A stretch of DNA of 64,000 nt from Auricularia sp. M13 (lineage: Eukaryota; Basidiomycota; Agaricomycetes; Auriculariales; Auriculariaceae): NCBI GenBank assembly GCA_037042915.1, contig CM073197.1:2046001-2110000 (forward strand). The letters run 5' to 3'. Numbering within the stretch: the first letter of the stretch is position 1; each line of letters opens with the position of its first letter. Of the stretch, positions 21,435 through 33,021 are shown piece after piece. The notes below the pieces were generated by a model. The model did no database searches, was not told where the DNA came from, and worked only from the letters and a program-made list of their open reading frames with translations. Position numbers and translations under genes: made by a program.

Positions 21435-21736
21435 ACAAGGCAAAGAAAAGCAGACAGTGCAGCCGTGGGATCTATGGCGCCGACCTTTTTGGTACACATG
21501 TCAATCAATGGCTCTAGCTGATCTTTTTCGCAAGAAATGCCCATGCTGAATCTTGACTTTCCCTATCCAATGTTATTCATGCTCTTCTCTCGTATCTTAA
21601 ATACGGCTAGTATGATATGAAAGCGGCAATTGTGTATAAGATGGGTTGGGCGCGAGCTCAGGAAGGCGAAGTCGGGCGGCGAAATCGCGCACATGCGTTG
21701 ACCGTCACTGTGACACGAGCATTCCTTCGCTGAGCC

Positions 21737-22305
21737 ATGGACTCCCTCATCCCGTTCACGACCTCTGGGTCGCTCGTCGACTGCGTGGACAGTGCGTGAC
21801 CTCTCCCCGCTGGCGCTAGCGCCCATCGCCCTGTTCCCCAGAGAAAATGCTGGTCGTGCTGCGCGATGGACGCAAGCTTGTGGGCGTCCTGCGCTCGTAT
21901 GACCAATTTGGTGCGGGCGTGTGATAGGTTCATTGGCGTGAGGCTGAGCGCACACGATGCAGCAAACCTGGTGCTGGAAGACACCGTCGAGCGGTTCTAC
22001 CACGGCCAGAACTACGGTGAGGTGCGCCGGGGCGTTTTCCTCATCCGCGGCGAGAACGTCGTCCTGTTAGGCGAAATCGTACGTCTGACGCTCAAGATAT
22101 TCATTCAGGTGGCTGACGCGCTTGCTCTCCACAGGACTTGGACGTGGAAGACCAGGTGCCGCTGCAGGTCGTGCCACAGAACATGATCGCGCCGGTGCAC
22201 AAGGAAGAATTCGAGAAGCGCAAACAGCGCGAGGCCACCAAGGCCACCATTCTCCACGAGCAGAAAGGCTTCAGCAGGGAAGGCGGCGAGGGCGACTGGT
22301 ATTGA
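21737..22305 (+). CDS. LSM1: U6 snRNA-associated Sm-like protein LSm1
   Basis: LSm1 is the subunit that defines the cytoplasmic LSm1-7 ring, which binds deadenylated mRNA 3' ends and promotes decapping. Four exons (21737-21791, 21842-21910, 21963-22078, 22135-22305) give 136 residues. The protein starts MDSLIPFTTSGSLVDCVDK. The Sm1 motif is LVVLRDGRKLVGVLRSYDQF with ANLVLEDTVER, the Sm2 motif is GVFLIRGENVVLLGEI, and the C-terminal helix includes PVHKEEFEKRKQREA. Splice sites are all GT-AG. The gene is convergent with SPP1; their stop codons are about 200 bp apart. Confidence 0.95.
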
Positions 22306-22511
22306 GCATGCACCCATCGCTCTGCTGTATTGCTGTATACATAGGTCTCCGGATGCTCTGTAATAATCACTTGCAGTTGGCACGATAGTGCGCGCTTCTC
22401 ACACCTCAGTCACCGGTAATATAAGATGCCTCAAAGCCCACAATACATGAAAATTCAAGTAGATGACAGTGTTACACACTATGTACTATAGATTAGAGCA
22501 GCGTCCTCGAA

Positions 22512-25500
22512 CTACTTCGGTCCGACATGCGCAACCTTGCCGTTCACTTTCGCCCGAGAGCCATTCTCGCCGAAAGCAGATGCGCGCACCACTGGGGGCT
22601 CCAAGTCCTCGATGCAGCGTCGAATCTCGCGCTCGCGTGCCGTCAATTTCTCTAGCAACAGGTTCTGCTGGCATAATCAGCCTTGCTCGATGTTCTCTGA
22701 AAGCGCGGGCATACCTTCAGGTACTTTTCTGCCTCCACCTCCGTCATACGCAGCTTCTGCCACCCATTGTGCCTCTCGCACTTCTTCTTGCCCGTACACC
22801 ACCAGCCGGTCTCGCCAGCCGAATCCGAATCATCGCTGCTGCTCAAAAGCCACGCACCGCCGTCGGCATCTTCGCGCTCGATCCACCGCTGCCACTCGCC
22901 GTCGCTGAACAGCAGTCGGTCGTCCCAGCCGCACTCGCCCAATCGTTCGCTGCGACTTGTCGCAAATTCGATCAAGCGTTCGCGAGCGTGCACATAGTCA
23001 AGCGCGCGCAAGACTGCATCACGCTCGGTCGCAATGCTCGCGAGCATGGCCTGCAGCTCTTCGAGCTGCTTCGCAGTCTGAACGTGGCCATGACCGTTCA
23101 CGCGGGGCGGAGGCTTGCCATTGACGGCGTGTCCGTTGGATGTCGGCGGCTGGTCGTCGATGTCCATCGCGTTGGCAAACTCCTGTGCAAACTGCAGCGC
23201 GGGAGTTGTGACGCCCTCGATCTTGCGCGACGCTTTGACGGCGTGCCAGAGCGGTTCGGCCTTGCTCCCCCCACCGTTATACTTGCTGAGCCGTGCGCGG
23301 ACGTGAGCCATGCCGCATTCGTCCGAGCAGTATTTGGACAGAGGAAGTCGCGCAGCCTTGGTGCATGCACTCGGTGACGATGGGCGCGAACTTGACGCGC
23401 CGCGGAAGCAGCGCATCTTGTAGCTTGTCTTGAGAGTTGGGTTGACTGCACAGAACGGCCTCAGAATCGAACGCGAGCTTGAAGATAAATTGGACTAACC
23501 TGCCTGACAGACCGGGCAATGAAACTGGTCAATGAGCTCGAGTTCCGCCTCGGAAAGGTCGACACAGGCCGTGTGGTACCACTCGTCACACCTGTTTTCG
23601 TTGTATATGAGCGCCGTCCGTCGCATACAGACCAACCTGGGGCACGCACTTGTCACAAGCAATCATCACGCGGCTCTCGTCGTATGGCATTTTGCAGATG
23701 CAATACAACTTCTTGTCGTCATTCGAACGACGCATTTTCTGACGTTTCGTGGGCGATGTCTCCAGCTCTGGCGCGACTGAGCTGCGAGGCGCGTCGAGGT
23801 CCATCTCAATGTCGTCAGCGCCTGGAGTCGACACATCGGCACCGTTGGCGACGCTGGGGCTTGACATGCGACTGGAACCCGGCACCGCGAGACTGACGGA
23901 GCGTGAGCGTACAGAACTGGCCGCAGGCTTCTTGCGTTGCCGAATGGTTGCAGGCCCATCCGTTTTCTTCTTGCCGCCGGACGGACGAGGGCGCTTTGGC
24001 TTAGCTTTGGCTGGCGGACCTGCGGCGGGTTCGCCATCAGCAGGTGCATCTGGTGTATGCGATGGTCCTGCTATAGGCGCCATTGGCGGTTCCTGAACGT
24101 GGGGTACAGTCTGCCAGTCATGAGAATTTGGATATCCCGGATAAGAGTGTAAGGGTACCTCTGGCTTGACCGCCTGCCGTTTATCCGCAGGTTGTTCAAT
24201 TTCCTTCTTGCCCTGCGGTCGTTCAATAAGGCCGTTACGGATGTCAACCGAGAATAAACACACCTCTGCAGTCCTCTCCTTTGAGTGCTTGCTCGAGGTG
24301 TCCGGTCCATCAATTAGGCTGAGCAGCTCGTCGTCAACAGTAGGTGAGGGAGATTTTGCGTTCCCTTTGGCGACGGGGCCAGTCTGAGGGTGTTCGGAAT
24401 CGCGGTGGCGGCTCACAACGCGATCGCGGTCGCTGTCGTCCGGCAGTACGTGAAGAAGTCCTGGGCCGCGCTGGACTCGTCGACCAGGAGGTTCAGGCGG
24501 TGTAGACGCATAAGTTTCTAAGAGCCAGTCGTGGGCGTCTGTTGATTCTGCCTTTGTTTGCGTGGATGGTCGACTAGTTTCATGTCCAAGCGGCAATGGA
24601 GGCTTGGCATGATGCGAAGGAGCGACAGCAACTGTAGGCGATACAGATGCAGTCATGCGGTGAGGCGACCGTGCACGCTCGCGCTCAGAGGAAGAAGGGT
24701 AGCCAACGGAGGCGCCACTGGGCCGTATTGGAGTGTACTCGCGTTGGTGCAGGGCAAGGGGAGGAGACGATGGGCCGAGACGCGGCAAAGGCACAGCTGC
24801 ATCGTATTGTCTGTTTGCGGGGGCAGGTGTGAGATCCCCCGAGCCACGTCGCGCATGAAAAGCGGCCGAGCGTTCCTCGATGAGACTGGCGCGCATATCC
24901 TCAACCACTTTGGCGCCCGCCGACAGCGCAGCAATAGCCGAGTTTGGCGCTGGCGCTGGCGCTGGTGACGGTATGGCGACGCTGCGAGGCTCAGGTTTGG
25001 CCGTGATGGGACTCCGGCTGCCGCTGGCGCTGCCACTGCCGCTCAAGCTGCCGGCTCTGCTTTCAGCCCATCTCTGCTCCGTGTTCGTCGTCTCATGAAA
25101 GGTGGCGAGCGGCAGGGGAGACAGACTCTCAGCCTCGCCAGGAGAGATAGAATGCAGCGCGGCCCGAGGTCTGTGCGTTGACACAGGGCTCCGAGGCGAC
25201 GATCCAGACGACAGATGACCAGGCATATAAAATGACGGGTTCGAGTAAGATGCCCGCGAGCCTGGGCGATGGAGGCTGTCCGAGGGCGAAATTTGGCCGA
25301 CAGAGTGCGAGGACTGATGGGCGGACGCGCGCGACGGTGCTGAGGCTCCGGGTCTGATCTGTGCCTCTTCATGGGCGGTGCGTCCTCCATGCTGGGCGGC
25401 GACGGGGTCCTGCGCGTGAGTGCCGGCGGCAGAGAGAGCTGGATGGGCGGAGAACCATGGCGCTGGAAAGCGTAGGCAGGAGACGGTGCGAGCACGGGTG

Positions 25501-25609
25501 CGGGCGCGGGTGCAGGCACGGGCTGAGTCTGTGGCTGACCAAAGTTCGGCGCGGGCGTGCTGGGCTCGTCCGACAGCAGCGACGAGATCGCCATCCGTCT
25601 GTGGGCCAT
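22512..25609 (-). CDS. SPP1: COMPASS subunit Spp1 / CXXC1-like PHD-finger protein
   Basis: Subunit of the Set1 H3K4 methyltransferase complex; its PHD finger reads methylated H3K4. The long N-terminal part (about 25609-23760) is Ser/Pro-rich and disordered, starting MAHRRMAISSLLSDEPSTP. The PHD finger is KKLYCICKMPYDESRVMIAC, then DKCDEWYHTACVDLS and DQFHCPVCQ, interrupted by one intron. Downstream are the Spp1/CXXC1 signatures LSKYCSDECGMAHVRARL, WWCTGKKKCERHNGWQKLR and a coiled coil, ending KVNGKVAHVGPK. In the N-terminal region the frame in use before about 25350 differs by one from that used after it, with no convincing intron. A missing C at 25350-25352 would join them, but this stretch is not conserved, so that remains tentative. 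Confidence 0.87.
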
Positions 25610-26398
25610 GGTGCTCGTCTAGCAACGCTCGCAGGCGCACCGAGGTAGAAGAGGGCGAACAACTGCCAGCACAGTGTACGGCAAGCGAAATCCGCGTAGT
25701 ACAGGGACCCGGATATTTGCCGGACCTGCCTTCGGTGTAATCGCGCTCCGGGTCATTTCCTGCACAAGCCAAAACAAACCACTCAAATCTTGAGCCTCAT
25801 TCGCTGGCCGCGTCTCATTACAGCGTGTTTCCTATTCATATAACTGCTGGCAGCTATCCTTCGCCTTTCTCACGCGTTCCCGCGCAGCCAGAGGGGGTGG
25901 GTGACCCTCACGCCGGCGAAGAGACTCTGGCCCTACCATGGCTGCCATCGTATGGCAACGATGCGATCCCTGCCTGCAGTACACCAGCTGCACCATAGCC
26001 AAACGGCAAGCAGAGATAGCGAGAGAGAAGCCGTGCCGACAGACTCAAACGACCCTGTGGCTCGTGGGAGAGTCTGACGCTGCCCCGCGAACGCAGTCAC
26101 GAGTCCTCCCTAACCTCACCTTCTCCTGCATTTTTCCTGTTCCGACATTGTTGCATTTCGTCACTGGCACCTACACTGTGATCTCTCGCGCGGGCTGGAC
26201 AGCATCCAAATCCGATTGTACCCCGGCTGCTATCAACGTCCAACCGCCGTCTGCATGCGCACAGACGTCCGAACGGCGAATCGCTGAGGACGGTTATCTA
26301 ATCGAAGTGGCAATCACTGAATCCGAATCCGAATAGCATTGCTCTCACCCGCCTGTAGAAGTAAAGAACATTTACATCACCACATGACATCAGCGTGG
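25610..26398. other. Intergenic region with an unassigned 132-codon frame
   Basis: The SPP1 promoter and the 3' region of the CCCH gene. A + strand frame with ATG at 25938 and stop at 26336 encodes 132 residues with no recognised motif. It ends ITESESE and has no clear coding bias. It is not called as a gene. Confidence 0.35.
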
Positions 26399-28331
26399 CT
26401 AATGAGAAGGTTGAATCCCGAGCGCCGCCAGCTCCTCGCCCATGTTCTCAAAGTTGAGCACGATCTCGTCAGAGTCGCCGCCGTCGCCGGCGTACAGCTC
26501 TGCGGACGAATCATTCCCATTTCCTTTACCTCGGAAAAAGTTCTCGGGCTCGCACTCGTGCATGTTTTCTGCAAGAGAACGCAGATCAGCAGCGTGCCAA
26601 GCCCAGGATCGCGAAAATAGCTATAGATACGCACTGCCGATGAACTTGCACTTCCCTTGCTTGAAGAAGACGCATCTGTAGCCGCGCGGGCAGACATGGC
26701 CTACACAGATGCCGCGAAGGACCCGCATTAGCTTTCGGATTAAGCTTGGATTCGTGGCACGGACCCATTGTGCATTGGTCGCCTTGCGGGCAGATTTGGT
26801 CTGGCGGGAAGCCGTCAGCGGAAGGCTGGACGTATAAGACATGAGAGAGCACGAACTGCGGTTGGCAGCAGCACACGGAGACTTCTTCGCGTTGCGTCGG
26901 ACAGTGTCGATTTGCTGTTGAGCGGTCAGCGAGAATGATTCCTCAAAGCAACTATTCGTACCTCAGGAGTAAGCTTGTAATGATGTCCATAACGACACTC
27001 AGCCTGCAAAACTGCTTGTCAAACAAAATAACAGAGGGGAGTGTGATTCTCCTTACCCCTGCCGGGCAAGTGGAGAGATAAAGAGGTTGCATGGTGGGGG
27101 ATTTACTGTGTGAAGGGAGGGTCAGTGATAGGATACTTTGCGTACCAACGATACACACGTTTACTGAGCATCTATATGTTGGTTAGGCACGAAGCATCTG
27201 TGGGGCGTATGGAGGCGTACCGCCGAAGGGCCAATGGGCACGTTCTCGTGCTTCGCGCGCAATTTGGATGGTGTCGGCGGTGCAGTTCGCGTACGCAACA
27301 CCTCTGGCGTGCTGATCGAACTCTGCAATGGGGGCTTCTTCGAGAAAACTATCTTCTTCGTCATGAATAGTCCGTCTATATCGGCGGACGGGAGGTTGAG
27401 GCTCCTCAGTTCTTGAGCGATTTCTGTGTATCCCTTCAGGAGAACGACCTTGCTAAGTAGGTTCTCGTGTTCGAGATATTTAAGGCTGGCGCTATAACCA
27501 TTATCGTGGGCTCCTCCGAAGAAGACTTTGACGGTTTGTGGGAATCGCGCAAACGTGCGCAGACATTCTAGTCGGGGTGAGCATTGCGCGGTTGTCACAG
27601 CAGCAGCACGCACCCTTAATCTTACTATCGGCGGCCTCCTTCCCGTATCCAACATCGACGATGCTATATAGTGGCGCGCTTTGGTTAAAGGCCTGAATGA
27701 AGGCATCAAACTCTTCTTGTGTGCACATGCCGTTGGCGGCAAGTGTCTCCGATAGACCACGCTTGTTGAGGAACACGGTGACCCAAATGTCTGCGCGTCT
27801 GGAGCCTAGTTCCTCCTCTAGATGTGCGTTGATGCCTCGTGTAAGCAGGGCAGCAGCCTTGCTGCCGCCTGCAGCGCCGAGGCTTAGCAGTTCTTGTTGG
27901 AATATACAGCCGTCGCCGTCCAGCAATCTGGATAGAGCCGCTGTGTCAGTACTGGACGCTGTGGCACACGACCACGACGCACACTAGGACTAATGGGTTC
28001 TCCACCTGAGGAACGCGGTCAGATCCCATGAGCCTCGGAGGAAGTTCCACAGCATACCTTCATCGAACCAACTTGGCGCTGGAGGGTGGCGATGTGCGCC
28101 GCCGTCGCCTTCGCCTCTTTCTCGGCCGTTGCAACAGCCAGCTTCCAAACTCCAAGCTCGCGTTCTAAAGGGGGCCGATATGAGGATATCCCGGATACTT
28201 GTGCCATGCTCACGAATGTCCTCCAACTGGCTTTCCAGCGCCGCATTGCGGTCCATCGTCGCGGCGAAGATATTGGTCTGCTCGTTCAAGAGGCTCTCCC
28301 AGCGCGAACGGTCTACTGTCGTGGCGGCCAT
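26399..28331 (-). CDS. CCCH zinc-finger protein with a DUF7923-like domain
   Basis: The N-terminal coiled-coil part starts MAATTVDRSRWESLLNEQTN. A folded domain follows, with LLDGDGCIFQQELLSLGAAG, WVTVFLNKRGLSETLAANG, YSIVDVGYGKEAADSKIK and, after an intron, TVKVFFGGAHDNGYSASLKY, then LLKGYTEIAQELRSLNLPS. This order is a conserved domain of mushroom proteins of unknown role; the aspartates near its start and the VDVG segment resemble NYN/PIN-like nuclease folds, which is only inference. The C-terminal exons carry Cys/His clusters (CPQGDQCTMGPCH and HVCPRGYRCVFFKQGKCKF), that is CCCH fingers. The protein ends with acidic LNFENMGEELAALGIQPSH (stop at 26399). The whole suggests an RNA-binding protein. 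Confidence 0.75.
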
Positions 28332-28455
28332 TGTTGATAGAGCAGAGGCAAGAAAGGTGAAAGGCTTATGCGCTTAGTGCGCGTGTGCAAGAAGGAATAC
28401 AGACCAAAAACACGAGTCACAAGTCCGCTGCCGCAGTCTTCCAGTTCCTGCCACC

Positions 28456-29300
28456 ATGCGCGCCGTGGTCTCGTACAGCGATATAGCTGACACCCAGCTG
28501 CCTCAAGTTGTCGACGTCCCTGATACAAGCGCCCAGCAACCGCCTGCGAAACGGAGGCGCAAGTCGAGAGGTGGCAGAAACCAGAGCCAGAACATGCATC
28601 AGCACTGGGACCATTCAGATACAGCTGGCCCTAGCTCTGGCCCAGCAGAAGCGTACGGCCCGCCAGAGGAGAGCCGAGACCTTACGCATGAAGAAATCTG
28701 GGATGATTCGGCGCTCATAGACGCGTGGAATGCAGCCACAGAGGAATACGAGGCGCGTGATGCCTGTTCTTTCCCCAGTACTATACTTTCCCACTGAACG
28801 CTGCTGCAGGTACTGAATGGCCCAGATAAAAGTGGAAGAAAGAGCCCGTCCACACCTCCCCATTGTGCGGATCCCTTCCCGTGCTCGACTAATCCTTACG
28901 ACCTTGCAGGTGGTACAACAGTCTCCCAGTGCCCGGTGCCTCGAGCTCAGCAAATCTGGGCAAAAGGAAAGCACCCATTTCTGAAGAAGATTCTGCTCCC
29001 ATCGACTTCGACACTTTTGTGCCAACTCATGAACCTGTGCCCGGGGACGGCCAACCTCCACAGTTCAACTTTCCTCCGATGCCAGCAGCGCACGCCGGTA
29101 CGGCAGAGGAAGCCTTGCAGAATGCCTACGGCGCATGGTACTGGGCTGGATATTGGAGCGGTGTTTATCAGGTGAGCAGTAATGTATGTTTCGAACCTCA
29201 CTAAATCCCTACGCAGACGATAAGGGATAAAACTGCCAAAGCTGCGGACGAAGACGAGGATGCTGAGGTAGCTGAGGAGGAAGAGGGTGAAGTATCCTAG
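28456..29300 (+). CDS. SMN1: Survival motor neuron (SMN) homologue
   Basis: SMN nucleates assembly of Sm cores on spliceosomal snRNAs. The N-terminus has EEIWDDSALIDAWNAATEEY, matching the Gemin2-binding helix (WDDSxLIxAW). A basic patch (KRRRKSRGG) comes before it. After an intron follow KWKKEP-type residues, WYNSLPVPGAS, and SAPIDFDTFVPTHEPVPGD. The C-terminal YG box ALQNAYGAWYWAGYWSGVYQ supports oligomerisation. A last exon gives DEDEDAEVAEEEEGEVS with the stop at 29300. No Tudor domain is visible, as in other fungal SMN proteins. The gene is divergent from the CCCH gene, with 124 bp between start codons. Confidence 0.85.
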
Positions 29301-29605
29301 CCTTGCACGACTGAACACCTGATGCCTTTTCTTGCACAATGCCCGACCCGCGTTCATTTCCAGCACAATTCCACCTGTAAGTTACGCTGTGCTCGTTCGA
29401 CCTTACAATTGACACTGTGTCCAAACAAGAGTCGGGCGAAAGATCAAAGCGACTAGAAATCTACATTTGTTATGATGCTACATAAGAAGGTGAGAGATGA
29501 GCAAGTTGTTCTGAACGTGTGCCTCGGAATAGTTGTGTCCACATAGGTTATATACGTCACCTGAATAGAATCCTGCTGAAAACTAGACTAAATGGAAACC
29601 CGTCA

Positions 29606-31711
29606 TTACTCCGGCGTTGGCGTGGTCGCGCGCTGCTGCGGCTTCGTGCGCGTTGCGAGCGGGGACTCCTCGCCGATGATGTGTGCGAGTCGATCCAAGG
29701 GCGACGACGATACGAATGGGTCGTCCATGGACGAGAAGAAGGATGGGCCGGCGCGGCCGCCGCCCAGCTTGGGCGTAACGGGAAATGTAGGTGTGCCTGA
29801 ATACCCACCAGACGACCTGCGTACCGGTTGTGTGGGCGTGGCAAACGAAATGTTGCCGAACCCAAGCCCGCGCGACGGCGTGGAGGTCGGGTCGAACGGC
29901 GCGTCGTCGTTAAACGGGTCGAAGCTGCCGGGTGTACGAAGGATGCGCGAGTCTCTGGAGGAGAGCGAGCCGAACGGTGTGGATGGTGCGTATCGAAGAA
30001 GGTCGGGGGTATCGAGCCACGATGACGACGATGGCCGCGGGTCGTGCGAACGCGCCGGGCTAGGCGACCCGAGGCCGGCGTACAAACGTGAATCGAAAGC
30101 AGGAGAAGCTGTAAGTCCGGATGCTTGGAAAAGTGGCCTGTCAAGCGCGGGCCGTACATGCGTATCAGGACTGGAGACCGAGAATACTGGCTGGGGCGGC
30201 GGCGGGGGTGGCGTAGGTGTGCGAACATTGCGGCAGTCGAAGCAAAACCACGTATCCGCGAGATCGTTGGGATTCTTGATGCCCATACAAGTCTGATGAA
30301 ACCAGATGCTGCACCTGTCGCACGCGACCATGGGCCGCTCGTCCTCGTCTTCGCCGCATATGCAACTGACGATGCCGTCGTCTTCCTCTTCGTCGTCTTC
30401 AGGCGCGCCCTCCGATCCGTCTTGGCTGTCTTGCTCTTCCTCTGTCTCGAGGCTGGCTTTCGCTTTTTGAGCTTCGCGGCGCGAGAAAAGTGCGATCCTG
30501 GCATCCGTCACTGGCTCTGCAAGAGAAGCGCGACGGGCGCGCGTGTCGCCGTTCCGCGGCGAGCCCTTTCCTGCGCGTGTCGGTGAACTCTGGAGTTTAG
30601 TGGACTCGTCACTGCTATCGTCGTCTGAATCGCGGTCCAAGAAGCGTTCGATCCAATGAAGACGTGCCCTCCTTTCCTCCTCGCTCATCTCGACCGTCCC
30701 AGGAGGACGTTTGACAGATGACGCCCAGGGATGCTCGGAGTCCGGCCAGTCTGGATCAACTGGTTTGGAGGGAGGTGGCCCATCATTGGAGACGATGAGC
30801 TGCACGCGAGCAGCGGTCTTGCTGATTAGCATCCGCCCGCGCCCTTCCACATCGTAGACCTCCAATGGTGGGCTTCCCGGAGGTTCCGCCTTCCGTACGA
30901 AGGCAGCCAGACGTTTCCGCTTCCTGGTTTCCTTCTCCGCTTTCTCCTCGTTTGACAGGGATTTAGTCCTCGTCCGAGAAATCGACGGCGACGAAGCATC
31001 GAGCCATGCGCGTGCCTTGCTCGAGATCACAGAACCTGGTTGGACGCGGGGAGTACTCGGGACCTTCGAGGACGACGGGCTTTGCTTCGGAGTCGGTGGA
31101 TGATACAGCTTGAGGCGCCTGCCCTTCTTCGGCGAGACATGCACACCAACGCCGGGAAGTAACTGCTCGCGCTCGTGACGTTCCGCTGCCGCAGTATCCG
31201 AAGGATCTCGCGGGCGTTTGGTGCGCTTCAGATACTCGGGACGCTTCTGCTCCCTTGCGTCAAGGTGTGCACGCTGCGCATCATTGCGATAAGCGCCTGC
31301 TGTATGCTGCATGCGAGGCGTCTGCGGTGCATCCACGGTGTTCGCGTCCAGTAATGGTGGTGCTAGTCGTGACGCTGAGCTGCTAGGATCGTGACGGCTG
31401 GTAGGAAATGCGGAATAATGGTCGTGGGAACGAGACGATGAAGGCATGCGATCTGGAGATGAAGAACGGGGTAGCAAACCATGCCTCTCGTCAAACTGGG
31501 GGTGCAGTGGTACTGAGGCGTTGGCCTGCAACGACTTGGGCGGCTCTTGTCCAATGAATGGGTCTCTGTTCCCTTGAACAGATCGCTCGATGTGCGCTTC
31601 CCGCCTCGGAATGCCGTCGAGAGGGCTACTAGAGACGTGCGCAACGTCCCAGGCATTATGTGGCTGGGCAGGCGTTCGAGGAAGCGATTCCTGCCGGCTG
31701 GGATGGGTCAT
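29606..31711 (-). CDS. PHD-finger protein
   Basis: A single long exon of 701 codons. The start is the ATG at 31711 (MTHPSRQESLPRTP). The frame is open 5' of it to 31948, so an upstream exon is possible. It is mostly disordered, Ser/Pro/Arg-rich, with basic blocks (KRTKRPRDPSDTAAAERHER and KKGRRLKLYHPPTPK) and the conserved-looking PVDPDWPDSEHPWASSVKRP. After an acidic run (EEQDSQDGSEGAPEDDEEED) comes a C4HC3 PHD finger: CICGEDEDERPMVACDRC, then IWFHQTCMGI and WFCFDC. This type of finger often binds the histone H3 tail. The C-terminal 200 residues contain repeated Ser/Pro motifs (SFFSSMDDPFVSSSPLDRLA). It resembles Set3/Cti6-like PHD proteins only in the finger; no SET domain is present. Confidence 0.8.
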   Translation of the reverse strand: MTHPSRQESLPRTPAQPHNAWDVAHVSSSPLDGIPRREAHIERSVQGNRDPFIGQEPPKSLQANASVPLHPQFDERHGLLPRSSSPDRMPSSSRSHDHYSAFPTSRHDPSSSASRLAPPLLDANTVDAPQTPRMQHTAGAYRNDAQRAHLDAREQKRPEYLKRTKRPRDPSDTAAAERHEREQLLPGVGVHVSPKKGRRLKLYHPPTPKQSPSSSKVPSTPRVQPGSVISSKARAWLDASSPSISRTRTKSLSNEEKAEKETRKRKRLAAFVRKAEPPGSPPLEVYDVEGRGRMLISKTAARVQLIVSNDGPPPSKPVDPDWPDSEHPWASSVKRPPGTVEMSEEERRARLHWIERFLDRDSDDDSSDESTKLQSSPTRAGKGSPRNGDTRARRASLAEPVTDARIALFSRREAQKAKASLETEEEQDSQDGSEGAPEDDEEEDDGIVSCICGEDEDERPMVACDRCSIWFHQTCMGIKNPNDLADTWFCFDCRNVRTPTPPPPPPQPVFSVSSPDTHVRPALDRPLFQASGLTASPAFDSRLYAGLGSPSPARSHDPRPSSSSWLDTPDLLRYAPSTPFGSLSSRDSRILRTPGSFDPFNDDAPFDPTSTPSRGLGFGNISFATPTQPVRRSSGGYSGTPTFPVTPKLGGGRAGPSFFSSMDDPFVSSSPLDRLAHIIGEESPLATRTKPQQRATTPTPE

Positions 31712-33021
31712 GATCGGTGAGCGGCCACAATATGCGAAGAAGATCGCGCACTCTGGGCTCGAAGGTGTTTGGAGATTGGCGTCGCGTAAGTGGCTACGGG
31801 TGGGACTGAAAACGTCAACATTGAGCAAAACGCCACCATTCAGTTCAAACATGGACATGCCTCGATGTTGGTGTCGCGACGTCAAAGATGTCCGAAGTGC
31901 TGCCCAAGATTTTAGGAGGCTGCACGATACAGCGTCGGCGATACGCACGAGTGACTTGTCCGTCTGTGTACAGGCGACGACGAGGGCAGCGACCCGGGAC
32001 TGTTGCCAAATCTGAGCTTAATGTCGGCAAGGTTGGCGCGGCGACGCACCTCGGCGACGGGGTAAAATGGCTCATCCTTTGAGCAAATTTATGTCCAGGG
32101 TGGGATCTGTGCTGTGCGTCAGCGAGTGCTAGGCGCAACGTTCCCGGTTGTCGCACGTTGGCGTTGTCGAATGAGAGGGCAAGAGTGAACGCCTGCGCCT
32201 ATGCTCAGACGACGCAAATGGCAGGTAGATAGCACGTACCTTTGAGTTTCCTGCTGTGTGCCGTGTGTGCGAGACGATAGCGGAATACTGTGGCGGACAA
32301 TAAGCAGATAATACGGCAAATTGCTGCATGATGCTTGCCTTGGAGAGCCAGGGGAGCGGATATCCAAGTGTCGAGGCGGCGAGTGTGCACTGAGCGCCAT
32401 TAGCAGCTGCCATGATTTTTGGCTCGGGCGAGCCAACAAACCTGCTCTGGGGCGTGGGAAGATGAGGCCGTTGGCCAGCTGGATACGGCGGCAGCAAGCC
32501 CGAGCCGGGGGGACTGCAGCAGAGTGTGAGCGCTCACGATCGAGCGACGGCTGCAACGGTGTGCGTACTGCCTGGGCTGCTCGCTCGGTGCGCGCGAGGA
32601 GACCGAGCCTGCCTTGGTTGCCAGGTTATCGCGGCTCGAACTGGCTGGCAGCTGGCCGTCTTCTGGGGAGTGCGGGCCCGTTGGAGGCTTGGGGTCGGCC
32701 GTGTGGGCGGGAGGCAAATCTGCGCCTTTGGGGAAAGCAGAAAGGTTCAACATGGCCGTGTGAATCCTGATATGGCAGGCGGCGTAATGGATTGGCTTAG
32801 CGACTTGATGCCCGGTAGAGTTAAGAACAGGCGGCAACAATGCGCTAGCGACTGCACACCGAGCACTCCACGGGGCTTGCAGCGCGCGGGGGTCGACGGC
32901 GGCCAAGCTCGCGCTGGCCGGGGTAGTAAGGGGTGGGATCGAGCCGACGAGCGCAAGCGGCAAAATAGCCGTGCGAGCGCCGTGATCACCGCTTATTCCA
33001 TTGGCAGCGACCCTGACAGCG
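31712..33021. other. Divergent intergenic region, PHD protein / DNMT2
   Basis: About 1.3 kb. Overlapping frames on both strands (for example 32526-33021 + leading into DNMT2, and 32400-32963 -) lack recognisable motifs and start only at non-ATG codons or unrelated sequence. Promoters of both genes are expected here. Confidence 0.4.

Noticed and set aside
25938-26336. 132-codon ATG-initiated frame
   Set aside because: No motif, no coding bias and no splice partner; it lies in the SPP1 5' region. A chance frame in GC-rich DNA is more likely.
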